NCBI GenBank assembly: GCA_946902875.1
Contig: OX336351.1
Location: forward strand, 1,116,001-1,180,000
Direction: 5' to 3'
Length of the DNA: 64,000 nucleotides
From: Nematopogon swammerdamellus
Lineage: Eukaryota > Arthropoda > Insecta > Lepidoptera > Adelidae
Positions 49,447-59,240 of the stretch are shown here, one piece after another. Each line of letters opens with the position of its first letter. Within the stretch, counting starts at the first letter, position 1. A program made the translations under genes and the position numbers. Below the pieces are notes generated by a model. That model searched no databases and had not been told where the DNA came from. It worked only from the letters and a program-made list of their open reading frames with translations.

Positions 49447-49800
49447 GGTCTTGCTTGGAGTACTGCTCGCACCTGTGGGATGGCTCAGCTAAATACCAGC
49501 TTGCGCCGCTAGACTCAATCCAGCGTCGTGCCGCGCGACTTGTGGATGAACCTGACGTGGTGTCCCGACTTTTACTCAGAGTTCTCACTTAGACTTAGAA
49601 CCGGTGTAACTCCGTAGGGACGTCGTCGGCTCCCTAAGTGTGTCCTATCGTCTATTTCACGGGGAGTATTCGGAGGAGCTGTTTAACGCGGTTCCGTCGT
49701 CCCCATTCCACCTCCGCACAATTATAACGGCGGATTGGGTATTGAAATTCAGAGGGGTAACGCGGCGAGCGTACTGGGTACACATTGGCGTCGACAGAGA
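49447..49800 (+). pseudogene. LINE reverse-transcriptase C-terminal region, broken
   Basis: First frame: VRSCLEYCSHLWDGSAKYQL, APLDSIQRRAARLVDEPDVV, then a TAG. A second frame continues RRDVVGSLSVSYRLFHGEYS, EELFNAVPSSPFHLRT. L-E-Y-C-x-x-L-W-D...L-x-x-I-Q-R-R-A and R-R...G-S-L-x-x-x-Y-R-L-x-H-G are the post-catalytic region of LINE ORF2 (CR1/Jockey-like). A (AAATC)n run follows. A relative lies at 58.76-58.88 kb. Confidence 0.8.
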
Positions 49801-50215
49801 CGTGGCAAATCAAATCCAAAATCAAATCAAATCAAATCCATTTATTAGCACACATTATCAAAAAATTAAAATCGTGATCTTTAGGCATCGTCATTAATTC
49901 ATTATACATAAAAATTCTTAAATAATAAATAATATATAAATTGTAACAATAATTTTAAACTATATAATAATATTGAAATAATTTAAATCATAAAATGTTT
50001 TTCCTTGTAGCCAGGTATTCAGCTGTAATTTAATTTAATTTGGCTTTTGAGAAATTTATTTTTTGTAGGTTTTCTGAATATTTTAGATTAGTTTTGGTGT
50101 ATTAGTGTATAGTCATAAAACAAACTTATTATGTACAGTAATAAATATACAATAATTTAAGCTAATAGGTACAAAAAATAAAATAACTATAAATAAAAAT
50201 ATTCCTCCATCGTCG
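49801..50215. other. AT-rich stretch with (AAATC)n start
   Basis: After AATCAAATCAAATC repeats (similar to 43.27-43.30 kb), only AT-rich sequence without a supported gene. Confidence 0.45.
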
Positions 50216-50345
50216 TCGAAATTGGCATTGTGCCGAAGACGGAGGCAGCGTTCCCCCTCTGAATGGCTAGGCTGATCTTCTGCCTAAGGTAGCTTGGCGC
50301 GCGGATGTCCCCAGACGCCTCCGTGAGCAGTTTACCAAGCTCTTG
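50216..50345. repeat. M-family fragment
   Basis: GCAGCGTTCCCCCTCTGAAT, GGCTAGGCTGATCTTCTGCC and GTCCCCAGACGCCTCCGTGA match 57.03-57.12 kb and, less well, 15.98-16.14 kb. Confidence 0.55.
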
Positions 50346-50398
50346 TAGTGTATAGTTGTATTACTTTTTAGAGCCAATTAAATAATCTACAACAAAAA

Positions 50399-50525
50399 TA
50401 ATAGTTTTAGTATCATACATAGAGTCTACAAACGCAGTACCTATATCATAAAACAAAGTAACTTATCATAAAACAAAGTAACTTCCTCCATGAACATCCC
50501 TAACTGATTTATTATTAGTATCGAT
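50399..50525 (+). mobile_element. G-family 3' fragment
   Basis: TAGTATCATACATAGAGTCT, ATCATAAAACAAAGTAACTT (twice in tandem) and TGATTTATTATTAGTATCG. Confidence 0.65.
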
Positions 50526-50572
50526 GGTGAGGAGAAATCTTGTTCTATACATGTATTACATATCTTGTATTG

Positions 50573-50893
50573 TACCGTGTGGGGCCGGTACTTTAAAAGA
50601 ATAGCCCCACTGCATCTCTCTCCGTGTATGTCGTAAAAGGCGACTATGGGATATGACTCCCTTCTTATATTACTAAGTGGCAGGGTTTAACCCGCCCGGG
50701 TCTGTACCACCGCACTGAATGAAAGGTCGGTCGAAACGGCTATGTAAATAGTCCGTGTTTTCCGTCCAGTTCAGTGTAGCCGGCACGACCGAAGGGAAGC
50801 ACTGACGTGGCACCAAGTTCAGCCGGTTTTATGAGCTGACATCACGGATGTTGTAGGTGATGTGGCCAACCGTGTCAGTTTCCATAAAAAAAA
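50573..50893 (+). mobile_element. SINE-A2 copy
   Basis: GTACCGTGTGGGGCCGGTAC, AGCCCCACTGCATCTCTCTC, core CCCGCCCGGGTCTGTACCAC, GTGTCAGTTTCCATAAAAAA. Head to poly-A present. Confidence 0.88.
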
Positions 50894-51046
50894 ATCTTTA
50901 GGTACTATTTTCATTGAGATCGGCGTTCCGAGTGGTGCGAACACATCTGGCTACCTCGGTGATGTTTTTATGTGAAACATTTTACTTTGAACCCGGATTC
51001 CGGATAACGATTTCCTCAATCGATTTTGTGACGTGTTTTGTTTTTA

Positions 51047-51135
51047 AATAGCTTTAGCCAGCGGCTTCGCTCGCTTAAAATTCATATTCTATGCAGTTAT
51101 ACCAAATTCAGGTGAAATGTATTCGATTTTTTTAA
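51047..51135 (+). mobile_element. G-family variant fragment
   Basis: GCTTTAGCCAGCGGCTTCGC then TCGCTTAAAATTCATATTC. Only the start is recognisable. Confidence 0.45.
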
Positions 51136-51614
51136 ATTTATGCGAGAGCCCTATTTTAACGCGAGTAGAGCCACATGTTTTATATTCTAAAATAATCTCA
51201 AATGGTTGGTGATTCTAAATGATCAATCGTCATGCAAGGCTGATTTGTAGTTTTTGAGTAAATCGCTTACATAAATCTGCACAAAAATAGACAGAAAACA
51301 CATTTTTGATCTGTTTAAAGTTTGTAAGAAAAAAACAAAAACAAAATTTTTTTTTCTGGTTTCGCCGTAGCATTGTATTTCTATTTTTTTTTATAAATCG
51401 ACATTGGTGGCTGTGCCAAATGACCAATATGCTGTCGACAAAGCCAAAAACACCTCTCCTTCCGAAACGACGACTAAATAGTGACGAATAACCGAGCGGG
51501 GAGTAACTATAGCGAGAGAACGATTTTGAAAGATAGTTGCCAACGTAATAAAAAATAAAAAAATTGGGAATCGACTTATCGTCGATATTGATAATTGATA
51601 TTGTTTATTGATTG

Positions 51615-51940
51615 TACTGTGTGGGGTCGGTACTTTAAAAGAATAGCCCCACTGCATCTCTCCCCGTGTATGTCGTAAAAGGCGACTATGGGATATGACT
51701 CCCTTCTTATATTACTAGGTGGTAGGGTTTAACCCGCCCGGGTTGGTACCACCACACTGAATGAAAGGTCGGTCGAAACGGCTATGTAAATAGTTTGTGT
51801 TTTTCGTCAAGTTCAGTGTAGCCGGCACGACCGAAGGGAAGCACTGACGTGGCACCAAGTTCACCCGGTGTTATAGGCTGACATCACGGATGTTGTAGGT
51901 GATGGTGATCAACCGTGTCAGTTTCCATAAAAAAAAAATT
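51615..51940 (+). mobile_element. SINE-A2 copy
   Basis: GTACTGTGTGGGGTCGGTAC, AGCCCCACTGCATCTCTCC, GGGTTGGTACCACCACACTG, GTGTCAGTTTCCATAAAAAA. A two-base insertion lies in GGTGATGGTGATCAACCG. Confidence 0.88.
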
Positions 51941-51954
51941 ATCATTCATATGGC

Positions 51955-52235
51955 ACTAAAACGGCACTCGAACTTGTCACAATCTGTCCTATCCGGTTCA
52001 ATTACTACCCACGAAGAAGTAATTTTTACAAGTAATTGAGTGCCTAACCACAGAATAACATCACATACAGTTGAAAACACCGATTGAGAGCAAGATTAAC
52101 AATTTTACTGAGAGTTCTCACTACAAAGACTCATTAATTAATTGTATCAAGTGTAAAGAGCCTCTGTCAAACTTTGATACGTAATTTGTTAAACTGTTTT
52201 ATAACTTTAACAGCAATTAATGTTTTTGTGTCGTA
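51955..52235 (-). mobile_element. LINE-I related segment
   Basis: CTCGAACTTGTCACAATCTG, TCCTATCCGGTTCAATTACT, ACCCACGAAGAAG and TTTTACTGAGAGTTCTCACT follow the order seen at 47.39-47.64 kb. Confidence 0.55.
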
Positions 52236-52256
52236 CTCCGGTTTGCCTGTTATATA

Positions 52257-52628
52257 ATTACTAGGTCTTACCCGCGGTTTCGCTCGCGGTAAACTTGTTT
52301 TCCCAGAAAATCCGATTTAAACTCAAATCAATATTACACTAATACCAAACTAATACTCAAACGCAACACAACAGAACTGCTAACACCATCTATTACTACC
52401 ATTCGACACTCAATTCAGTTCATACTACAATTTATTTGATACTGCTCAACCCTAAAGCAATTTAGCGTGATGGTATATAGCCTATACTGAGCTCCAAGAA
52501 CTACTCTTTACTTTGGTGCAAACCGCATAAAAAACTGTTTAGTGGTTCCGGGGTTCACCTTAGACATACATTTTACATACAAGTTACCTTTTATAAGAAG
52601 TAGAGATAGAGAAAATATAGAGATTTAT
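52257..52628 (+). mobile_element. G-family-like repeat (second subtype)
   Basis: TACTAGGTCTTACCCGCGGT then TTCGCTCGCGGTAAACTTG opens it; ATAGCCTATACTGAGCTCC and GCATAAAAAACTGTTTAGTG lie further in. The end is not sharp. Confidence 0.5.
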
Positions 52629-52909
52629 TGTTTATAAAACGATCAATGTTCCATATTATTTAGCTCGCAGGTTTTTGAACGCAGAAAAAGTATGTAAATA
52701 CAGGCTGTGCTTATTCTTAGGAACGTCTCAGATACTCCCAAGGGGTATATAAAAACAGAACATAAAAAGACGAATTGTTACCGCAAGTGCGATATAAAAA
52801 TATAATCAGCTAAGCAGGTACTCGTGGTATGCAAATGTGTGAAGTTGTAAAGTTTAGACGAGTTTACGATGTGTGTGGGTTGTACGCGTAGAGGTGGTCT
52901 GTACCCTAG
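52629..52909. other. Low-copy AT-rich DNA
   Basis: No gene or shared repeat noticed. Confidence 0.4.
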
Positions 52910-53088
52910 CCGTGTTCTCTGCATCATTTTGTATGGAGAAACGAAGTTCGCAATTCTATCACTAGAGGCGCTGCTCCGTTTCTCCATACAAAATGATGCG
53001 GAGAACACGGCGTAGCGTAGTAGGTTAAATCTCGTGATTAGGGTACTGGTCTCTAGGCCCATACTCGTTTCATAAAAAAAAAAATTAA
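52910..53088. mobile_element. Inverted repeat element ending near a poly-A run
   Basis: CCGTGTTCTCTGCATCATTT then TGTATGGAGAAACG faces, 30 bases later, TCCGTTTCTCCATACAAAAT then GATGCGGAGAACACGG: 34 bp, one mismatch. After it, GTACTGGTCTCTAGGCCCAT and TTTCATAAAAAAAAAAA look like a short retroposed tail. I cannot tell if these belong together. Confidence 0.6.
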
Positions 53089-53108
53089 AATATATCTCTA
53101 ACAGATCT

Positions 53109-53480
53109 GTCAGCCCCGGTAGCTCAGTGGTGCGGTAGGTCGACTGTTATTAAGCAACCCTGGGCGCGGCCAGTACTTAGATGGGTGACCGCTGACCGCT
53201 GGAGGCTGACCATGGTTCGGATTCCACGTTAAACTGTAGGTTCCTTTCCTTCTTACCTTAATAGGTGGTAGGGTTTATCCCGGCCGGGTTGGTACCACCG
53301 CACTGACCGAAACGTCGGTCGAAACGGCTATGTAACTAGTTCGTTTTTTCCTTCCAGCTCAGTGTAGCCGACATGAAATGAAGGGAAGCACTGACATGGC
53401 ACCTAGTCCACCCGGTGTTATGGGCTGCCATCACGGATGTAGTAGGTGATTTAGCCAACCGTGTCAGTTACATAAAAAAA
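53109..53480 (+). mobile_element. SINE-A1, complete copy
   Basis: Head CCCCGGTAGCTCAGTGGTGC with A-box TAGCTCAGTGG at 53120-53130. The 5S-like block at 53151-53193 contains TAAGCAACCCTGGGCGCGG and AGTACTTAGATGGGTGACCG. B-box GGTTCGGATTCC at 53214-53225. Core GGGTTGGTACCACCGCACTG and tail GTGTCAGTTACATAAAAAAA. The reference copy of A1, about 370 bp. Confidence 0.9.
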
Positions 53481-53796
53481 ATACCTTGCGTCATTATTGC
53501 CTCATTACTCGCAAATATTTTTTTTTTATTTTCATCTCCATGTCGCAAATAAATCAAGTAAATTATCATTTCATTTTCCTCTCCAGGCTTCTCGAAGGTA
53601 CGTCGCCAACATGCACGTTCTCGACTTGACTGTTTCCTTAATTCTATCCCAGTTTGTAACTTTATAGCCCAAAGTACCGTACTTCCCTCTCCCGTACTTC
53701 TTAGTACCGTATTTTTTTCTCTTCGTACTCCATTGATTATTTCAAAGATGATTTCAACAGGATAACCCAAGATGATGTACTAGTGCCCTTTCTTTT

Positions 53797-54116
53797 TATT
53801 TTTTTTATGGAAATTGACACAGTTGGCTACATCACCTACTTACATCCGTGATGTCAGCCCATAACACCTTGGTGAACTAAGTGCAATGTCAGTGCCCTCC
53901 CTTCGGTCGTACAGGCTACGCTGAGCTGGACGAAAAAACGCGAACTATTTACATAACCCTTTCAACCGACCCGTTATTCAGTGCGGTGGTATCAACCCGG
54001 GCGGGTTAAACTTAGTAAAGTACGAAGAGAATGGGACCTAGGTCAGCGGTCACTCATGCAAGTACTGACTGACCGACGACCGTCGGCCGACCACCACTGA
54101 GCTACCGAGGCTGACA
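53797..54116 (-). mobile_element. SINE-A1 copy, head partly deleted
   Basis: T-rich start, CATCACCTACTTACATCCGT, core ATCAACCCGGGCGGGTTAAA, CAGCGGTCACTCATGCAAGT and end GAGCTACCGAGGCTGAC. The B-box region between core and 5S-like block is missing. Confidence 0.82.
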
Positions 54117-54164
54117 AAGCGTTTTCTATAATTCTATAATGGAAGAAAGTTTTCTAGAAGTCTG

Positions 54165-54385
54165 ATTATTCGTCAAACACGCTATACTCTCGCGGAACAA
54201 CCCTTTGTAGTCGACAGAAGAGTTATTCGAACTGCACGATTCTCTATATTTCTGTGCCGCACCGCAAAGGTGTGGAACGGGCTCCCGGGGAATGTCTTTC
54301 CCCACTCCTACAGTCCACGGATCAATCCAGAGAAATTAGTCCACCTCCAAACCGGACCGGCATCTCCCAGGTAAAAGACCAAGTA
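54165..54385 (+). pseudogene. LINE-T 3' end, truncated
   Basis: TACTCTCGCGGAACAACCCT, TGTAGTCGACAGAAGAG, GGTGTGGAACGGGCTCCCGG and CACCTCCAAACCGGACCGGC. The W-N-G-L-P-G-N-V-F-P reading is visible. The usual 3' module is missing. Confidence 0.65.
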
Positions 54386-54477
54386 GTACAAGACGTGGTA
54401 ATAATAGGGAATTTAATGTCAATAATTGAATTTGAATAATTGAAATAATCGAATTGTAATATCTGGTCTGTTATTGA

Positions 54478-54692
54478 CAGAACCGGGAAAATGTGGAACG
54501 CACTCCCTGCTCATCAAGTTCCTCCCAAGTACAGCTTTTCAAAACGGCGTGAAAAGGCTCCTGTCAGGCCGGCATGGAATTCGCAATCCCCGTGCATCAC
54601 AGAATGTCCATGGGCATCGTAAGTCACCTAATCGTAAGTGAAACGATGCCACATGTCGCGCTTTCCATAAAAAATAAAAAAAAATCTGTTAT
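54478..54692 (+). pseudogene. LINE-H reverse-transcriptase C-terminus and 3' end
   Basis: RTGKMWNALPAHQVPPKYSF then SKRREKAPVRPA in one frame; a slip before SKRR disrupts the F-K-R-x-V-N motif. 3' UTR with GAATGTCCATGGGCATCGTA, CCACATGTCGCGCTTTCC and poly-A. Sense orientation. Confidence 0.7.
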
Positions 54693-54938
54693 TATGACTG
54701 AACAAATAAATACTAATAAATACTGAGAAATGATCGAATACCTAAAAAAAAACTTCGATAGGCGAATTGAAAAGCTTTTATTCGCACACGTATTTGTTTG
54801 TTGGAATGCAGCCATGACTTTTCTATTTTCTTTCATTTCATACTGAAACTCGAAGTCTCTTAAAACGGTTGAATGGCCCCCGGGACTCGCATTGAAGTAG
54901 TTGTGTTTGTTTTGTGTTTCATTCTGGTTACCCGAAAT

Positions 54939-55055
54939 ATGGAGGTGGATGGAGGGAAGGGTAAAGGGAAGATGGAGGGTGGAGAGAGAAAGAGTGGAGG
55001 TAGAGGGAGGGAGGGGGAAAGGGCTTTGAGTAGTGAGCGAGGGGAGGGAGTGGAT
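54939..55055 (+). other. Purine-rich tract 1
   Basis: Over 110 bases with almost only A and G, including many GGAGG and GGGAGG units. Such tracts can form triplex (H-DNA) structures. It lies within a short open frame rich in G, K, R and E that has no sign of being a gene. Confidence 0.7.
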
Positions 55056-55139
55056 GAAACTTTGGTGAGTTGTTGTACGTTGTACGCACGCGAAGGTAAC
55101 TGAAATAATACAATTCCATTTTCATCTATACTTCTATAA

Positions 55140-55270
55140 TATGGAGGGCTAAGGAGGGAAATTAATCACTTAAGAGGGAGGGAAAGAGGGATGGAGATGA
55201 GGGAGAGAGGGAGGCAGGAAGGGAGAGAGAGAGGGAGAGAGAGAGAGGGAGAGAGAGAGAGAGAGAGATA
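55140..55270 (+). other. Purine-rich tract 2 ending in (GA)n
   Basis: GGGAGG and GGGAGAGA repeats pass into a GAGA microsatellite. Together with tract 1 it makes a purine-rich zone of about 330 bp, broken by a short mixed spacer. Confidence 0.75.
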
Positions 55271-55309
55271 ATATAAGAGAAGCGATCGCTTATTTCCTAT
55301 TAAACCGAG

Positions 55310-55346
55310 TTTACCGCGAGCAAAGCCGCGGACCAAAGCTAGAATA
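55310..55346 (-). mobile_element. G-family end fragment
   Basis: GTTTACCGCGAGCAAAGCCG then CGGACCAAAGCTAG is the G start in antisense. Confidence 0.5.
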
Positions 55347-55461
55347 CAATATGCATGTTTATTGGGTCATAAAGTATACCATGAGTATGGATAAATCACC
55401 ATATAATATAAAATACTGTTCACAACACTAGTGTTAGATCTTCTTATTCCATATATGAATA

Positions 55462-55660
55462 AAAACCGGCCAAGTGCGAGTCGCCCTCGCGCTCCAAGGG
55501 TTCCGTACCACCACACAATATATTTGTGTTATGTATTTACAAAAAAAAAAGTGTTTTATTTTTCATTCATTTCGAGATCCATAGCTTAGCGTGATTCCGA
55601 CTCACATTTGGCCGTTTCATGTAGGACCTACATGAAACGGCCAAATGTGAGTCGGATTTT
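55462..55660 (-). mobile_element. K-variant copy with perfect palindrome
   Basis: AACCGGCCAAGTGCGAGTCG, GGGTTCCGTACCACCACACA and TTGTGTTATGTATTTAC, then a perfect palindrome at 55596-55656 built from TCCGACTCACATTTGGCCGT and its complement. Confidence 0.65.
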
Positions 55661-56427
55661 ATTTATACCTACATTGTAGGTACAAATAAAAATCTTTCGT
55701 ATGTACAAAATATAATCAAAAAGTACATAGAGAACTGCTTCGTTAAAGTTGTCAGATACTTCCGATACAATTTTGAGAGAATAATTTCTTTAAAACATCC
55801 GGGGCTTAAGAGATCACGCGATCCGATGTTTTAAATTAAATTTTGTGGCTCAATTGTTTCGAGGCAGTCAGAAACGGAATTTACTTTGGCGGGAGTTTCC
55901 CGGGACCCTCGGCGGCGGAGGCCGCGGTACAGACAAAGAAGCTTCAATCAAAATTTAATCTAATTTTACAATTTGGTTTGAAAATATTTGACTTTTATTA
56001 TTCGGGGACTGAGGACGCGTTCGTCCCCCGACGAGCGGATTCATCAATTCAACTCCATCGCATTATTCCGGATCCATTGTTTATATTTCATTTGGATACA
56101 GATTTAAATTTTCTGAAGTTTTTTTCTCCGATTCGACGCAGGTGACAAATTGAACGGGCACCGTTAAAAATTGTCGCACCTTTTCGATTCCCGTGGCCGA
56201 CGCTTGACTCTCGAACTGGGGTGAAGTTTGTCGTCAATATCAATTAGGAAAGGTCTTTGTTAAAACGAAGTGATCGAATTTAATCTCTATTATTGAAGAC
56301 GTAAGGTTGAGAATAAAGAATCAACTTAATAGAAACATTTTTATTGCGTGATATTTGCCTTGCGAACTGTTTTGTGTGAAAACATATTATATTTTGTCAC
56401 CCATTCAGATATAAAATTAAATTTAGG
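55661..56427. other. Low-copy DNA with a 100-codon open frame
   Basis: A plus-strand frame at 55843-56145 is open over a mildly GC-rich start (GGCGGCGGAGGCCGCGG). No domain, splice or start context convinces me. The stretch is unique in the window and may be intronic or intergenic host DNA. Confidence 0.35.
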
Positions 56428-56990
56428 GATTTAGGAGTAAATGGTATTACTTACGCAGCGCATATTTTCGCTCTAGCTTCCTTCCCCTATCCTCTCACGG
56501 CCTTCTTCTCCCCTCTAGTGATGATAAAACCCTAGGGATTCCACGTCACGCTTCTGGTTTCTACACCGATTTATTTACTGTCCACTCTGGTCGTCTATGG
56601 AACTCGCTGCCGCACTACGTCCGTCACTATCAAACTTTAAATTTAGGAGTAAATGGTATTACTTAGGGAGCACATATTTTCGTTTTAGCTTCCTCCTTCT
56701 ATCCTCCTCACGGCCTTCTTCTCTGCTCTAGTGATGATAACATCCTAGGGATTCACGTCACGCTTCTGGTTTCTACACCGATTCATTTACTGTCCATTCT
56801 GCTCGTGTATGGAACTCCCTGCCGTACTACGTCCGTCACTCCCAAATTTTAAATTCTTTTAAAAAGTAATTGAAGCAATTTTAACCAATTTTCCATATTT
56901 TTAACTTTTCCATATTAATAATAGGGACCATTGGCTGCGCCTGAGGCTTCGACCTCGGACACAGCCAGCTAGTTCAGAAACAATAAAAAA
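56428..56990 (+). pseudogene. LINE ORF2 terminus in tandem duplication, LINE-T tail
   Basis: TTTAGGAGTAAATGGTATTA occurs at about 56428 and 56640, 212 bp apart. Both units carry the same ORF2 end. The second reads PRDSRHASGFYTDSFTVHSA then RVWNSLPYYVRHSQILNSFK-K and stop, intact. R-V-W-N-S-L-P is the LINE C-terminal signature. A 3' UTR with GGCTGCGCCTGAGGCTTCG and CAATAAAAAA ends the block. Confidence 0.75.
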
Positions 56991-57029
56991 TAAAAAATAA
57001 ATAAAAATTATTAACATGGTCCTCATGAC

Positions 57030-57120
57030 TGAAGCGGCGTTCCCCCTATGCATCGCCAGGCTGATCCGCTGCTTGTAATGCGCCCGGGCACGGGGCGGTC
57101 CCCAGACGCGTCAATGAAGT
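57030..57120. repeat. M-family fragment before RT frame
   Basis: GGCGTTCCCCCTATGCATCG, CCAGGCTGATCCGCTGC and GTCCCCAGACGCGTCAATGA match 50.22-50.35 kb. Confidence 0.5.
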
Positions 57121-57163
57121 AGTTTTCCCAATTTATTGGAAAAACTGATCGTGTCCGGGCTCC

Positions 57164-57607
57164 ATGCCCCAAGAGTCTCTACAGCAAAGGCTAAAAGCAA
57201 AGGCGGAGAAACTGAAGGACGATGAAGACATGGAGCGCCAGCGAAGAGTAATTGCCATGAAGAGCAACATGCTCGCCAGACGGTTTGCGCGGTGCTCGAG
57301 GGAGGTCAAGCTCACACTGTTCAAGGCCTACTGTCAGGCGCTCTACACCGGGCATCTGTGGTGCAACTACACGCAGCGAGCGTTTAATTCGCTGCGTGTA
57401 CAATATAACAATGCACTGCGGTGCATGCTGCGTTTGCCGTGGAGGTGTAGTGCGTCTGGCATGTTCGCCGAGAACAGGATCGATGACTTCTTTGGAGTGC
57501 TGCGCAAGCAGAAGGCAGCATTTCTTGGTCGCGTCATGACCAGCGAGCAAAATGTTATTATTGAAAATGTTGGCATGCACATTAGTTATTATGAATTTTT
57601 AAAATAA
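57164..57607 (+). pseudogene. LINE reverse-transcriptase C-terminal domain, intact frame
   Basis: A 147-residue frame. The start MPQESLQQRLKAKAEKLKDD is charged and helical; then RQRRVIAMKSNMLARRFARC and LTLFKAYCQALYTGHLWCNY with TQRAFNSLRVQYNNALRCML. L-F-K-x-Y-C-x-x-L-Y-x-x-x-L-W and the Y-N-x-x-x-R-x-L-x-x-L-P pattern are the post-catalytic region of CR1-like LINE proteins. The RT catalytic core and endonuclease are missing, so this is a 5'-truncated copy although its frame is still open. An AT-rich 3' UTR with AATAAATAAATAAAT follows. Confidence 0.78.
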
Positions 57608-57905
57608 ATAAATAAATTATTAAGTATTAGGCATTATTATTATTATTTTTATATTTTTATTAAAGACAATTTTATTATTTTATTTCATTTAAGTGTTTGA
57701 CAATTTTACTTACGTATGACTGAAGATGCATTTTTTTATTTTTTATTTTTTATTAATTTAATTCATATTTGTTTTAATATTTTTATAATTATTATTGTTA
57801 CTCTAATTGTTATATTATTGCTATTCTAGTGTATCTGAATTTGTTGTGTGTGCAATGAATGGGACAAGTGCCTGAATTAATAAAAATGATTTGATTTCAT
57901 TTTAT
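57608..57905 (+). mobile_element. 3' UTR of the LINE above
   Basis: AT-rich stretch with many ATTATT units, ending at GGGACAAGTGCCTGAATTAA then TAAAAATGATTTGATTTCAT. Probably the element's 3' end. Confidence 0.5.
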
Positions 57906-58754
57906 TTTATTAAAACTCGTAGTTGTTCTAGAATAAATAAATATTTTTCTCAAACTTTATAATTTTTTTTCTCAACAAAAAGGCTTCCTAATTAATTGCC
58001 TAAGTAATTGAAGGAGCTTCGCGAAAGCTTTAGTCTTGGAAAAATTAAATACAAAATTAGCAGTGAAGTTCTCACTAGGTTGTATAATTAAGTCTTCGTG
58101 AAAGGAGATAACGAGATGTAATACAGAGGCAAGAGCTATGACTGTCAATGTGTTCGTATTCTTGTATATTTTTTTCGCTGTTTCTTTTGCAAGTTTCTTG
58201 GAGGAAAGTAGTTGGTTCTAGAGTGTTCTAGGCAGAACGGTTTAGTTTTTATGTATAAAGAGCGAACCGACAGATGAAACGGAGAAAGTCTTTCCTAGTA
58301 ACTACACAAACACAATTATAAATAAATAAATAAATATAAATCCCACCAAAAACATAAATGTGAAAAAAAGCCAAGTTCGCAACAAAAAAAAACTTGCAAA
58401 ATAAGCACTCGGATAACGGCTTCGCTAATAAAAGAAGTGAGATCTAACTGGATACCAAGTTCTTTCGAAGTTCCTTAAATCATAGCTCCTGTTATGCAAA
58501 ACGTTCTTCAGTTGCTTTAAAAGAAAATTTGTTATGTTCTTTGCTACTCAATAGTGCGTCTTGGCAAGTTTTCTCTTATTCAAATTTGTCTGTCGCCCTT
58601 TTTGCTTTGCGAACTTGGCTGACACACTGCCGTGTGTCTAGATTGTTTATTAAATGACAAATATAACATAAAAGAAAAAAAAAAACAGTACTAGACTAAG
58701 GGGTCTAGACTAAGGGTCTGTTCAGTATCGATCGAATTGGCTTGAGACTCGATC
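57906..58754. other. Low-copy AT-rich DNA
   Basis: No gene seen. GGTCTAGACTAAGGGTCT near 58.70 kb is a short direct repeat. Confidence 0.45.
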
Positions 58755-58882
58755 CAAAGACGTGCAGTTCTCCAAGTTAACGACTTTGAAGTGTCCTGCA
58801 AACTTGAACATTTGCAGCTCCGTAGAGATATAGGTTCACTAAGTATGTTCTATCGACTGTTCAACGGCGAATTCTCTGAGGA
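58755..58882 (+). pseudogene. LINE reverse-transcriptase C-terminal fragment
   Basis: An uninterrupted frame reads SIQRRAVLQVNDFEVSCKLE, HLQLRRDIGSLSMFYRLFNG and EFSED. It matches the same region of the broken copy at 49.45-49.80 kb. It ends abruptly at GAGGATATCC, where D-family sequence begins. Confidence 0.78.
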
Positions 58883-59240
58883 TATCCTTTGTGATTTGTG
58901 TAGCCTTCTTCAGCACCGCCTTCAACTCTAGGGTTTGATTTTTTTTATTTCATACATTTTTGAAGGCGGTCTTTATATTTTTTTAAATAGATTATCACAT
59001 ATTTCACAGTTTTTTTTGTAATTTTTTGCTATTAATGTACTCGGCGGAATCGCTCGGCCTTCGGCCTCGCGATTCCGCCTCGCTTTCCTATCTGATCATG
59101 ACCACACGGGAAGCACCAGCTTTCAAATAAAAAAATAATCATCAAAATCGGTTCACCCAGTCGAAAGTTCTGAGGTAACAAACATAAAAAAATACAGTCG
59201 AATTGAGAACCTCCTCCTATTTTTTTGAAGTCGGTTAAAA
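58883..59240 (+). mobile_element. D-family copy
   Basis: ATCCTTTGTGATTTGTGTAG, CACCGCCTTCAACTCTAGGG, TGAAGGCGGTCTTTATATTT, the 37-nt hairpin at 59043-59079, ATCAAAATCGGTTCACCCAG and an end GAGAACCTCCTCCTATTTTT then GAAGTCGGTTAAAAA. It is the best single copy of the family here. Confidence 0.75.

Noticed and set aside
55843..56145. 100-codon host exon
   Set aside because: No domain, no convincing splice context and no repetition elsewhere; left as uncharacterised low-copy DNA.
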